Below are positions 44,266 through 53,139 of a DNA stretch of 64,000 bases, in pieces. Origin of the DNA: JBALVT01 sp036960305 (lineage in GTDB: Bacteria > Pseudomonadota > Gammaproteobacteria > Pseudomonadales > Halieaceae); assembly GCA_036960305.1 (NCBI GenBank), contig JBALWA010000011.1:28429-92428 (forward strand). Direction: 5' to 3'. Made by a program: the position numbers and the translations under genes. The notes beneath the pieces are model-generated. The model saw nothing but the letters and a program-made list of their open reading frames with translations, did not search any database and was not told where the DNA came from. Position 1 is the stretch's first letter. The number at the start of each line of letters is the position of its first letter.

Positions 44266-45291
44266 TTAACGGGGGCGCTGTCGAAAGTCTGTAGGGGACT
44301 CGCCGTACCAACGCCGGAACGCTTTGCGGAATGCTGCGGTATCGTTATAACCCAACAACGCAGAGACGGCTTCCACGGTCAAGCCCGATTCGCAAAGATG
44401 CCTGGCAGCGAGATCGGCGAGTAGTTGTTCACGAATCGCTCGATAACTATCGCCCTCCGCATCGAGCCTACGGGCAAGCGTCCGTTTGGAGATGAACATG
44501 GCACTGGCGACATCGGTTTCGGAAACAGAGCCCGGGTTTTGCGATAACAGTATCCTCCGGACACGAGCTGAGGTTGACAAGGCGGATGCTGGAACCTGAA
44601 CCAGAAGCTTTTGACACAGCTCGTATGCCAGAGCGTAAGACCGGGGATCACCGGTGGCATTGCTGACGCTCCCCAACTCGACCGCTATGAGGAACGAATT
44701 GGATGCACAGGAAAACTGAACTGGAGAGTGTAGATAATTCCTATAGAGCGAATGGTAGTGTGGCCTCTCATGAGTCAGTTCAATCCGGGCATTACTCAGA
44801 TCTCCACCCAGCATAGACTCCACAAAAGATTGAATAACAAGCGCAAAACATTCGTTTAAAATGCGACGTTCGCTGCTATTGGCAGCCACTTTCAGTTTCA
44901 GGGTGCAGCGTAGCCAGTCATCATCCAGCACAAGATCCAATTCAACAAAAGGAAGCCGTGTGGGAAGAAAGTCACGAAGCGATTCCAGCGCCGCCAGCAA
45001 ATTGGGGCTGCTTAAGACAAGGTAACCCAGCGGCCCATGGGCAGAGGGATGCAGCTGCCGCCCGAGACGCAAACCGAAATCTGGCGATGGCAACATCCGT
45101 TGGCCATTGTCCAGCACCTGCAGTTGCTGTCGACCGGAAAGCCGGGTCTCATCGCCCGGCATCAGTATACTGTTGGAAAGACCCGTACCCAATAATAGTG
45201 TGGCCAGTTGACGTTCCTGCAGGCCCAGCTCCCGCGCTATGATGCGCGAATAACTACTGGGAATGAAATAGCTGTCCTGTACCTCAGCCAT
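44266..45291 (-). CDS. AraC-family transcriptional regulator
   Basis: The protein of 341 residues has the arabinose-binding-like effector domain typical of OruR/lipid-responsive AraC proteins (LGRQLHPSAHGPLGYLVLSSPNLLAALESL) and a C-terminal AraC HTH with ISKRTLARRLDAEGDSYRAIREQLL and VSALLGYNDTAAFRKAFRRW. It is convergent with the P450 gene. The ATG at 45291 lies inside the end of the upstream SulP gene, which overlaps by eight bases; the frame is open further to 45393 but that extension would lie within the STAS domain gene. Target genes are not evident. Confidence 0.85.
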   Translation of the reverse strand: MAEVQDSYFIPSSYSRIIARELGLQERQLATLLLGTGLSNSILMPGDETRLSGRQQLQVLDNGQRMLPSPDFGLRLGRQLHPSAHGPLGYLVLSSPNLLAALESLRDFLPTRLPFVELDLVLDDDWLRCTLKLKVAANSSERRILNECFALVIQSFVESMLGGDLSNARIELTHERPHYHSLYRNYLHSPVQFSCASNSFLIAVELGSVSNATGDPRSYALAYELCQKLLVQVPASALSTSARVRRILLSQNPGSVSETDVASAMFISKRTLARRLDAEGDSYRAIREQLLADLAARHLCESGLTVEAVSALLGYNDTAAFRKAFRRWYGESPTDFRQRPR

Positions 45292-47002
45292 TGGTCTGCA
45301 AGGCGATGTCAGCGCGCCTGTGCACGCCTTCGTCGAGGAAAACAACGGCATCGTGTACCGTGGTGAAGATACGTTCCTTCGCCAGGTAGGCATTAAGATC
45401 TGAAGCCTTGAGCGCGTCCCTGACCGGACCGATCAGGTTAGTCAGGCAGAATTGAACACCCTGCCCTTCCAGGTTCTCAATCACCTGCGCGAGCATGCGA
45501 ATGGATGTGCTGTCGATGCTATTTACGGCCTCGCCATCGAATATTACAGCTTTAAGGCTATCGGCTGGACGGCGTTTCATCCAGGCATACAGATGCTCAA
45601 TGAAGTAATCCTTGTTGGCAAAATACAGCGGGGCGTCAAAACGAAAGATAAGAAACTCATCTCGTACCCTGGCGTTATCGAATCGCGAAATATTTCGGTA
45701 CAAATTTTCCTCTTCAATCAATCCCAACTCTGTCATGTGGGGATTGGCGCTGTTATATATCACCATGGATATCGACAGAAACACGCCAACCAGCAAGCCC
45801 TGCTGAACCCCAAGCAGCAAGGTAATTATAAAGGTCAGCAACAAAATGTAGAATTCTTTTCGATTCTGATTGAACAGTGTTTTCATTTCGGCATATTTGA
45901 ACAGCCCCAGCACGGACATAATGATGATGGCAGACAGTATTGCTTTAGGAAGGGGGTAATCCGTAAATAACGGCGTCAGATACAGCATGGTGACGGCGAT
46001 GACCACGGACGAAACAACCGCCGACACCTGAGTCATGGCACCGGCACTGCGAAAGGCTGCACTACGGGAAAAACTGGCCGACACAGGAAAAGCGCGAAAA
46101 AAAGCACCCAGTGTGTTGGCAAGGCCAATGGCGATCAGCTCCTGATTGGGCCTGGCATTGATTTTGTCACTGGGCTTTTCCTGGGACTTACATATGGAGA
46201 TGGTTCCCACATACCCCATCAGGGCGACTGTAAAAGCCACTGGCATCAAACGACCCAGCTCATTGAAGTCCAATCGGGGGATGGTTAAGTCCGGCAATCC
46301 CTGTGGAATGGAGTTGATGGTATCGATACCGTATTGCTCCAGCTGCAGGACACCCGCCAAAAACATACCCAGCACCAGCGCCACCAGTGCACAGGGAACC
46401 CGAGGTGTGAATGTGTTACTAAGCTTGATAAACAGTAGACTACCGATGCCGATGACAACGGTTACCCAGTTCCATTCTGTCACGGATAGCAATAGCTGAT
46501 ACACCAGGGTAAACACATTGCCGCCCGCCACACTGGCACCAACCAGGCTCTGTAACTGGCTCCCGATAATGATCAGCGCCGCGGCCGAGGTATACCCCAC
46601 GATGACCGGGTAGGACAGAAAATTCGCGATGAAGCCAAATCGCAACAAGCCAAAGATGAATTGCAACAGACCCACCATCAACGTAAGAGCAATCGCCAAT
46701 TCAAGGTAAGCAGGTGAACCGGGCTCAGCGAGCACGCTCAGGCCGGTGAGTATCAAGATCGAGTCCAGCGCTACGGGGCCAATGGATATCTTGTTGGAGG
46801 TGCCCAAAAGTGCATACAGAATCGGCGGGAAAATTGACGAATAGAGGCCAAACTCGGGCGGTAAACCCGCCACCATGGCATAACCCATGCCCTGCGGAAT
46901 CAGCATGACGCCGATTGTGATTCCCGAAATCAGGTCACTCTGGAACATGCGCTGGTGATAGCCTTGCAACCACAGCAGGCCGGGAAATAACTTATAGAGC
47001 AT
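45284..47002 (-). CDS. SulP-family anion transporter with STAS domain
   Basis: The 572-residue protein has about twelve hydrophobic membrane segments to residue 420, starting with the family signature DLISGITIGVMLIPQGMGYAMVAGLPPEFGLY. A cytoplasmic STAS domain follows (IFRFDAPLYFANKDYF and AVIFDGEAVNSIDSTSIRML). SulP proteins carry sulfate, bicarbonate or dicarboxylates. The ion is not fixed by sequence. No carbonic anhydrase or sulfate-assimilation gene is next to it. Confidence 0.92.
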   Translation of the reverse strand: MLYKLFPGLLWLQGYHQRMFQSDLISGITIGVMLIPQGMGYAMVAGLPPEFGLYSSIFPPILYALLGTSNKISIGPVALDSILILTGLSVLAEPGSPAYLELAIALTLMVGLLQFIFGLLRFGFIANFLSYPVIVGYTSAAALIIIGSQLQSLVGASVAGGNVFTLVYQLLLSVTEWNWVTVVIGIGSLLFIKLSNTFTPRVPCALVALVLGMFLAGVLQLEQYGIDTINSIPQGLPDLTIPRLDFNELGRLMPVAFTVALMGYVGTISICKSQEKPSDKINARPNQELIAIGLANTLGAFFRAFPVSASFSRSAAFRSAGAMTQVSAVVSSVVIAVTMLYLTPLFTDYPLPKAILSAIIIMSVLGLFKYAEMKTLFNQNRKEFYILLLTFIITLLLGVQQGLLVGVFLSISMVIYNSANPHMTELGLIEEENLYRNISRFDNARVRDEFLIFRFDAPLYFANKDYFIEHLYAWMKRRPADSLKAVIFDGEAVNSIDSTSIRMLAQVIENLEGQGVQFCLTNLIGPVRDALKASDLNAYLAKERIFTTVHDAVVFLDEGVHRRADIALQTNG

Positions 47003-47084
47003 ACGATCTGGTCTCGAACGAGATATTCATGGACCAGACATTACAGGACTACATCGCCTGCTGCCAGTACGGGAGTCAATCAGA

Positions 47085-47105
47085 CTCGCGCCTGAACGGC
47101 GCGAG
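47085..47105 (-). terminator. Possible terminator after the propeller-protein gene
   Basis: CTCGCGCC (47085-47092) and GGCGCGAG (47098-47105) form a perfect 8-bp stem with a five-base loop. It lies 21 bases after the stop of the gene at 47126 and before the SulP start. The tract that follows on the minus strand is TCTGATTG, so the U-run is weak. Confidence 0.45.
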
Positions 47106-47125
47106 CCCTTTCATACGACGAGGAT

Positions 47126-48730
47126 CTAGTGGGGGACGAGCCGGACTCTTCCCCAGGGCGTACCGTAGTGAATTCGACCATCGAGATCAATCAGGGTACC
47201 TGCAAACATGACGTTATAGCGCTGACCGCCTATGACATAGTGGAACCGTGATTCCCCGGTATCCCAGTCCATGGCCTCCAGCGTCCATTTATTGTCACGG
47301 GCCCCAATCAGATAGGCGGTATTGGAACCGACACCGACAATGGGAACCGTACTGGGTGAACTGATCTCTTTGTTAACCCAATCGCTTTTTAAACTACGTG
47401 CCTGCGGATCCCATTCGAATTTCTGCACACCGTAGGGCTGGTGATTGGGATTGCTGCCGAGATAGCTAATCAGCAATGAGGCTGCCTGCTTGGGGAAATA
47501 CCAGGGTGCATTACGTGGGGCGTTGTTCACTACCAACGCGCCATAGCCAGCGACAACGACAGACTGCTCGGACTGAATCTCAGTCAGCTCAGGGTCATCC
47601 ATTGTCACAGCGGCCTGACCGGCGATTCGTCGAGACGGGGCGCTGTCGAGTTGATTCCAGTCCGCGGGAATCTCATTGCGCCAGAATAAAACAACATTCA
47701 TCTGCGGCTGTCCATCTGTGATAACAACGAACTGGTCCTCTTCACCGAAGCCCATAAGCGAGGGTGTAGCCCCAGTGCCATGCCCCCAATCATTCTGGTA
47801 TTCGGCTGACCAGGCGCCATCGCCTTCATCAGTACTGAGCTCTTCCCCTGTCCAGACAACCTTGTGCATATGCTGTTGAGACGCAATATAAATGCCGCCA
47901 TCCTTATCAATGGCAAAGGCATTGCGAATCCAACCGTAACCGGTGGGCCCTGTGGCCTTGTCCTCTGCGCCTTCACTATGTTTTATCCGCGTGATGTGAT
48001 GGGTCTTGAAATCCGGGCTGATAGCGGCCATATAGCCGTGTTCTGTCGCAGCAATCAGCCAGCCATCGTAAGTCATGTTCAAACCCATAACCGGACCAGT
48101 GACCTCCGGTGGTAACTGGAATTCGCGCAGCTTAACAATAGGCGAGCTTGAATCGCTGGGGTCCTCGTCACCGTAGGCAGTTATCAGGCCTGTCTTACTG
48201 CCAATATAGTAGGTGTGATCATTACTCAACAAGGTATACAAATTAGAGAGATTACGTAATTTCTGTGCCTCAGAGAATGCGTTGTAAATGGCAAAGATAC
48301 TGTCATTGTCCTCATCAAATTCGGCAATAGACTTGTCCGCATACTCTTCATCCCACACTTCTGCACCTGGGAAAAAATACTCAGCGACAATTTCCTGCGT
48401 GTCGTAGTCCAGTTTGACGATACGGTCCAGCCCATTGCCCCAAAGCACCCGTTTGCCATCGGCGTAAACGCCCGAGGTTTGAATGCCGAAATATCCGGGA
48501 CCCGTATGGGTATACTGAATTTCACTTTCTTTTAAAGTTCGGGTTGGACCACTGGGACCCGCCTGGGGCATCGCATCTTGTTGGGCGGGATCACCATGAC
48601 CCAGTGCGTAGTTGGAGTCCGCCAGAAAATGATTCTTGGGGGGCATTTCGAACGCCATCAAGCCCTGGCTCAGCAGGAGTGCCGTGCCAAAAATCGTGGG
48701 TAAAAAACCGCTTCTGATACACAAATTCAT
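47126..48730 (-). CDS. Exported propeller-like protein of unknown function
   Basis: A signal peptide (FLPTIFGTALLLSQGLMA) precedes about 508 residues made of repeated short beta segments with Trp, Gly and Asp residues (for example LWGNGLDRIVKLDYDTQEIV, GIYIASQQHMHKVVW, TAYLIGARDNKWTLEAMDWDTGES). The pattern suggests a beta-propeller similar to PQQ or quinoprotein-like domains, but the catalytic motifs of PQQ dehydrogenases were not seen. Function is unknown. It stands alone between SulP and an acyltransferase gene. Confidence 0.65.
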   Translation of the reverse strand: MNLCIRSGFLPTIFGTALLLSQGLMAFEMPPKNHFLADSNYALGHGDPAQQDAMPQAGPSGPTRTLKESEIQYTHTGPGYFGIQTSGVYADGKRVLWGNGLDRIVKLDYDTQEIVAEYFFPGAEVWDEEYADKSIAEFDEDNDSIFAIYNAFSEAQKLRNLSNLYTLLSNDHTYYIGSKTGLITAYGDEDPSDSSSPIVKLREFQLPPEVTGPVMGLNMTYDGWLIAATEHGYMAAISPDFKTHHITRIKHSEGAEDKATGPTGYGWIRNAFAIDKDGGIYIASQQHMHKVVWTGEELSTDEGDGAWSAEYQNDWGHGTGATPSLMGFGEEDQFVVITDGQPQMNVVLFWRNEIPADWNQLDSAPSRRIAGQAAVTMDDPELTEIQSEQSVVVAGYGALVVNNAPRNAPWYFPKQAASLLISYLGSNPNHQPYGVQKFEWDPQARSLKSDWVNKEISSPSTVPIVGVGSNTAYLIGARDNKWTLEAMDWDTGESRFHYVIGGQRYNVMFAGTLIDLDGRIHYGTPWGRVRLVPH

Positions 48731-48839
48731 CTTCAGGAATCCCGTTTGCTATTGAATGGCAACAGGATAAGACTTGGCATAAGCATTTGACATGACCCGC
48801 GCGGTCAAACTGTGTTAACAAATCAAGGTGAAGCCAGAC

Positions 48840-49595
48840 TCAACCCTGGCTGCCGCTGGCATAGGCCTCGGGATCCAGGCGGTGCATCTCAGCTTCAATC
48901 CAGCGCTCCACCTCATCCATTAGCTCCGCGGGTTCCCTTCCTTCAGCGGACACTGGTTGACCGATAGATACATCGATAATACCGGGCTTGAACCAGAAGG
49001 AACGGGCGGGCCAGCAGCGAGCGGACGTCACCGCAATGGGTATCACCCAGGCACCCGTAGTGACGGCCAGGCGGGTTGCACCGGATTTATAGTTCCCCTT
49101 CTTACCCCGTTCTATCCGGGTGCCCTCCGGAAACATGATGACCCACTTACCCTTATCCATTATCTCCCTGCCCTGTTCGGCAACCTTATTCCAGGCCTGG
49201 GCCTTTTTACTGCGGTCGATGTGGATCATTTCGAGCCTGCCAATCGACCAGCCAAACAGGGGAATACGCAGTAGTTCTTTCTTGAACACATAGGCCAGTG
49301 GGTGTGACGTCATGCTGGCAAAATAGAATGTTTCCCAGGTGGACTGGTGCTTGGGGCACAAAACGACCCGACGCATATCATCCGCACCGGGAAGGTTTTC
49401 CTCACCGTGCACGCGGTAGTCGACTCCACCAACAATGCGAGCAGCAGCAATGACTCCGCGCAAAAAAGGCGCCGCAAACCACCACCACAGCCGGGTACTG
49501 CTAAGAAAAAGCGAACACACAACCAGGGCAATCCCAAAAGGGATGACAGAGATCACTATCCAACTGAATACCAACAGAGAGCGGACAGCATTCAT
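48840..49595 (-). CDS. plsC: 1-acyl-sn-glycerol-3-phosphate acyltransferase
   Basis: The PlsC/LPLAT motifs are present: CPKHQSTWETFYF in place of the HX4D motif I (here His-x4-Glu), and MFPEGTRIERG as motif III. One N-terminal hydrophobic stretch (SLLVFSWIVISVIPFGIALVV) anchors it in the inner membrane. It would acylate lysophosphatidic acid to phosphatidic acid. Length is 251 residues. Its ATG overlaps the stop of the upstream alpha/beta hydrolase gene (ATGA), so the two are coupled. Several PlsC paralogues are common in such genomes. Confidence 0.88.
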   Translation of the reverse strand: MNAVRSLLVFSWIVISVIPFGIALVVCSLFLSSTRLWWWFAAPFLRGVIAAARIVGGVDYRVHGEENLPGADDMRRVVLCPKHQSTWETFYFASMTSHPLAYVFKKELLRIPLFGWSIGRLEMIHIDRSKKAQAWNKVAEQGREIMDKGKWVIMFPEGTRIERGKKGNYKSGATRLAVTTGAWVIPIAVTSARCWPARSFWFKPGIIDVSIGQPVSAEGREPAELMDEVERWIEAEMHRLDPEAYASGSQG

Positions 49596-50665
49596 GCGGC
49601 TTTTACTTCCTGCGAACGACCTTCAACACTGGCCAGAAATTCAGCGATGTTGTCATAGGCATCATTCGCCTCTGGCAACTCGGGCGTAAAGATTTGCCAC
49701 ACATGCACCATGTGCGGCCAACTCTGGAGTACCACAGGGGAACCTGCTGCCTGGGCCTTGGCCACATAGCGCCGTGCATCATCAAATAACATCTCTGCTT
49801 CTGATACCTGGACTAAAACAGGCGGCAGTCCTGACAGGTCGCCACGCAATGGCGATGCCGCCGGATCGCAGGGCCGCATACGGTTGGTGAATAAGCTGGC
49901 CCACCAAAGCAGCAGCTTGGGTACTGCTACCAACTTGCCAAAAGCCGGCCCAATCATTGGGTCACTTGATACATTGCCAGACAAACTGGGCGCTGTCAGT
50001 GTCACGTCGGTAGCAGGGGAAAATGCGATCGCGGCATCGGCCGCTCTCATGCCACTGTCCCGCGCCCAGGCGATCACGGAGAGGGTTAAATTACCGCCGG
50101 CAGAATCCCCCGCTACAGCCAGAAAATCCAGATCCAGAGGTCCCTCAGGCCCATTGGATAGAATCCATTGATAGGCATTTCTACAATCCTCGATACCTTC
50201 CTGACGCGAATTTTCAGGTAACAGGCGATAATCCAGAGAGAAAACTGCCGCATTGGCCAGCCTGGAAAGTCTGTCGGTAATCGCTCTATGGCTTTTTGGG
50301 CTCCCGGCCATCCAGGCGCCGCCATGAATATAGAGTAACCTGCGCCCGGGATTGACGCCTGGTGCCAACACCCACTCTCCACGGACATTGTTGTGATTCA
50401 CCGATCTGAATTCACTGGCGAATTCCCGGTTGTCACTCATGGCATCCATATAGCCCCGGATGGCGCTAATCCGACTGTGCCTACTGCCAGAGGTCCCCAT
50501 GCTCGACATATCACCCAGAGACGCTACCACGGCATGGTGCGCCTCGCTAGGCTCCCCCACAGGCACTGGAATGACATTGCTATCGAGATAAGACAAATCC
50601 TCTCCACGCAAAAATAAAACACTGTAAGCCAGTAATAACAGGATGATCAGGGTGAACCAGGCCAT
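49592..50665 (-). CDS. HSL-type alpha/beta hydrolase with N-terminal membrane segment
   Basis: The hormone-sensitive-lipase-type motifs are HGGAWMAGS (oxyanion hole) and GDSAGGN with the nucleophilic Ser; the acid and His appear in the last third (MLFDDARRY and WPHMVHVW). Residues 2-20 are hydrophobic (AWFTLIILLLLAYSVLFL), so the enzyme is membrane-anchored. The ATG at 50665 has GGAG eight bases upstream and was chosen over 50785. It is translationally coupled to plsC, suggesting a role with lipids or acyl esters. Confidence 0.83.
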   Translation of the reverse strand: MAWFTLIILLLLAYSVLFLRGEDLSYLDSNVIPVPVGEPSEAHHAVVASLGDMSSMGTSGSRHSRISAIRGYMDAMSDNREFASEFRSVNHNNVRGEWVLAPGVNPGRRLLYIHGGAWMAGSPKSHRAITDRLSRLANAAVFSLDYRLLPENSRQEGIEDCRNAYQWILSNGPEGPLDLDFLAVAGDSAGGNLTLSVIAWARDSGMRAADAAIAFSPATDVTLTAPSLSGNVSSDPMIGPAFGKLVAVPKLLLWWASLFTNRMRPCDPAASPLRGDLSGLPPVLVQVSEAEMLFDDARRYVAKAQAAGSPVVLQSWPHMVHVWQIFTPELPEANDAYDNIAEFLASVEGRSQEVKAA

Positions 50666-50909
50666 GTAGGCGCTCCATACAAAATCTGCAAAGTCTGAAT
50701 CGAGAAACAGAAAAACATCAGGGGCTGAATTATGCCCTAAATACGACCGCTGTTCAGCCCTGCCCCAAACAAAAAAAACCGCCAATTAATTCCGATACAG
50801 GTCAGGCAAGCACATAGCCCCCTGACAAAAATCCTGTAATTCTGCACTTGCGGCGCTATACTGGGAAGTTGATCCCTAGGAATTCATTGTTAACAACAGC
50901 TATGTCACT

Positions 50910-51245
50910 GTGAAAAAAATCCAATCAAAAGCCGAGATCCGTGCACTCCTTGAACAGGAGATGGATTCATACATGCAAGATGGCGGCAAAGTTGATGAAA
51001 TCCCAAGAGGGATCAGCGGTAGAGACGCACAGGACACGGGTGCGCTAAACACGCGCAGCCTATTCCTTGAGCCCAGCAGTAAACGTACCCACGTTCCCGA
51101 GGTTATCGCTGCTATAGAAGCCAGGCGCAAGGCAAAGCTGGTACACAAACCCGCTGCCAAACCCCTGAGAAAGAATAAACGCCGGCAAAAAACAATCTAT
51201 GACGATTTCGGAGAAGCACTACGCACGGTGTGGGTAGAGGAGTAA
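50910..51245 (+). CDS. Small basic protein of unknown function
   Basis: The 111-residue protein starts from GTG. It has an acidic helical N-terminus followed by YMQDGGKVDEIPRGISGRD, a GGKV-x-I/V-type motif seen in several small gammaproteobacterial proteins. The middle is basic (KPAAKPLRKNKRRQKT) and the end is acidic. No enzyme motif was found; nucleic-acid binding is possible. A -10-like TATACT occurs about 45 bases upstream. It ends 50 bases before a strong terminator that serves the opposite strand. Confidence 0.6.
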   Translation: MKKIQSKAEIRALLEQEMDSYMQDGGKVDEIPRGISGRDAQDTGALNTRSLFLEPSSKRTHVPEVIAAIEARRKAKLVHKPAAKPLRKNKRRQKTIYDDFGEALRTVWVEE

Positions 51246-51294
51246 TACCACTTCACGGTCACCCAGCCGGCCCTGGTGCTGGCCGAACAGGCAC

Positions 51295-51317
51295 AAAAAA
51301 GGGGCCGAAGCCCCTTT
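51295..51317 (-). terminator. Intrinsic terminator after the sortase-substrate gene
   Basis: On the minus strand AAAGGGGC (51317-51310), a TTCG tetraloop and GCCCCTTTTTT (51305-51295) form a strong hairpin with a run of T. It begins 20 bases after the stop codon at 51337. In the other direction it can also stop transcripts from the small gene at 50910. Confidence 0.9.
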
Positions 51318-51336
51318 GATAAAGCGCTGTCAGCGA

Positions 51337-51918
51337 TTAAGCGAAACGGCGACGCAGTCCACTCAGCAAGCCACCCAGTGCCATGAAAGCACCACCGGCC
51401 AAACCGATCAGGAACAGAGGACTTGCAGTAGTAGGCATTTCTACCACTTCTTCCTCAACTATCACCAGATCTGCTTCATCGGGACCATCAGCATCTTCCA
51501 CCACCATCGCGAAACGATCTTCGGGGATGTAAACGTTGAGTTGCTGGCCACGCATCAGATCGCTTGCACGATAGGTACGACCACCGATCTCAGCACGCCA
51601 GGCGTTATCCAGCTGAATGCTGCGGCTATCGCCTTTAGAGCCATCGGTATGCAGGGTACGGAACGTCATACGGTTGCCGCGAACCCGGACCACTTCAATG
51701 CTGGCCTTGGCGAACAGTTTGCCGTCTTTTTCGTACACAGCCTGACAGGTTTGGGAGATATCCGGATTAGCCGCCAGTGCCTCTGCTGACCAATTCAGGT
51801 CACCACAGCCAACTGGTGTGCCAATATCCATACCCTCTGAACTTTCGTTCTGAGCCATTGCCTGACCCATTGAGAGCGACAGCGCCATCCCCATTGCTAC
51901 TACTAGTTGCTTCTTCAT
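51337..51918 (-). CDS. Secreted protein with LPXTG-like C-terminal sorting signal
   Basis: A signal peptide (KKQLVVAMGMALSLSMGQAMA) is followed by a mature domain of about 137 residues with Cys38 and Cys58 able to form a disulfide. The C-terminus has an LPXTG-like signal: MPTTAS at 161-166, a hydrophobic stretch of about 20 residues and a basic tail LRRRFA. This tripartite layout is that of sortase substrates. The sortase gene lies 12 bases upstream on the same strand. The mature domain was not matched to a family; binding or structural roles are possible. Confidence 0.75.
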   Translation of the reverse strand: MKKQLVVAMGMALSLSMGQAMAQNESSEGMDIGTPVGCGDLNWSAEALAANPDISQTCQAVYEKDGKLFAKASIEVVRVRGNRMTFRTLHTDGSKGDSRSIQLDNAWRAEIGGRTYRASDLMRGQQLNVYIPEDRFAMVVEDADGPDEADLVIVEEEVVEMPTTASPLFLIGLAGGAFMALGGLLSGLRRRFA

Positions 51919-51930
51919 GTCAATTCCTCC

Positions 51931-52665
51931 TTATTGTTGATTGACATCGGTGATGTCGAGCGACGCCGTAACAATATAGCGTTGCGGTGCATGCCCGACA
52001 AAATAAAATGGATAACAGGTGATCAAGGTTACGGTTTGATCCTCTGTATCCTGAAGTACTGACCGGTCGCTTATTTCCACGACCCGGGTCGAATTTATAG
52101 TGAACTGCTTGGGCCCTTCCAGTGTCTGAAGTAGAATTTTCTCACCCACTTCGACATCTTTCAAAACCCGAAAATAACCGTCTCTGTGCCCGGCTATACC
52201 GATATTTCCAGGCTCGTGTGGGTACGCCATACCATCAATAATGCCAGCGCCCCGGTCCATATTCAGCTCTGAGTCTGAGGGATAAATGGGCACTTTGAGC
52301 CCCACCGATGGCACTTCGAGCAATCCCAGTACCTGAGGGATATCTGCCTGCATACTCGCTTCATAATCGGCTATGCGTCCCGGCGCCCAGAGACTGGTAT
52401 CGGGCGCTCCGGCCTGCTGTGGAGACAGGCTTTCTGTAGCCGTTGGAGGAGCTGAGCTGCTGCCAGGAGATGGGTCGGTATCAAGGCTGGCTAACAAAGG
52501 CTGGGCTGAAACAGACATAGCCTGTTCGAACTGGGCGATATCACCCTGCCGTTGGACTTCGCTTTGCGCCAATTGGGAGACAAAAAATCCAGTCAAAAGA
52601 ATACCTGCTGAGTAGCTCAGCAATTCTCCTGCGCGAAATACCATAGGATTTAATCTTCCTGGCAT
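51931..52665 (-). CDS. Sortase, class D-like
   Basis: The catalytic triad is visible as His160 (GIAGHRD), Cys217 (TLITCYPF) and Arg229 (APQRYIV). The domain starts near residue 110 with PQVLGLLEVPSVGLKVPIYP. The N-terminal part has one membrane anchor (ELLSYSAGILLTGFFVSQLA) and a Ser/Pro/Thr-rich linker to about residue 95. The start is uncertain: an ATG at 52665 is taken here; a TTG at 52686 and an ATG at 52644 are alternatives. Sortases in Gram-negative bacteria are less common and poorly studied. The adjacent gene encodes its probable substrate. Confidence 0.88.
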   Translation of the reverse strand: MPGRLNPMVFRAGELLSYSAGILLTGFFVSQLAQSEVQRQGDIAQFEQAMSVSAQPLLASLDTDPSPGSSSAPPTATESLSPQQAGAPDTSLWAPGRIADYEASMQADIPQVLGLLEVPSVGLKVPIYPSDSELNMDRGAGIIDGMAYPHEPGNIGIAGHRDGYFRVLKDVEVGEKILLQTLEGPKQFTINSTRVVEISDRSVLQDTEDQTVTLITCYPFYFVGHAPQRYIVTASLDITDVNQQ

Positions 52666-53139
52666 ATCTTGGCTTATCTTCCCCAAACATCGAAAATAGT
52701 GTTTTTTCTATTCGAGCTAACGCTGCCGAAAACTCTGTTCTTTAGCGCTTTCGCTAACTACTGTGCGACAAGATGCAGCCTTCTTCGTGCATTGTCAAAT
52801 TTCTTCATTCGCTAATACTAACACTAATTAGTTTTGATACCATTCAGATTAGCCTCATTATAGAACAGTAATGACAAAAACGCCTACAAACAAACACATA
52901 CAGCTCAGTCGGGTGCATGACTCAGCCGGCAGTAAACGGCTGTGGCTTTTGAAATCTGCTGGCGATTCCAGTTAGTTCAGTAAGGGGTTTCTTCCCTGCG
53001 TTTTGAGTAAAACACAAGCGAACTTACCGCCAAAGGTTTGACTTCTCATCCCCAGTGCTACGGCATGCGCACCAAACCTTGCATTGCTTCAACCGCCTCG
53101 CTACCGTAACCACCACACTATCAACCAGGCAAACTTCAA
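52666..53139. other. Gene-free interval between the sortase and epoxide hydrolase genes
   Basis: No credible coding sequence was seen in this 474-base stretch. A possible minus-strand promoter for the sortase operon is TTGACA near 52797-52792 with a weak -10 CATCTT 17 bases downstream. Around 52813-52832 the CTAA motif recurs several times, a possible operator. The remainder is AT-rich without strong hairpins. Confidence 0.5.
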
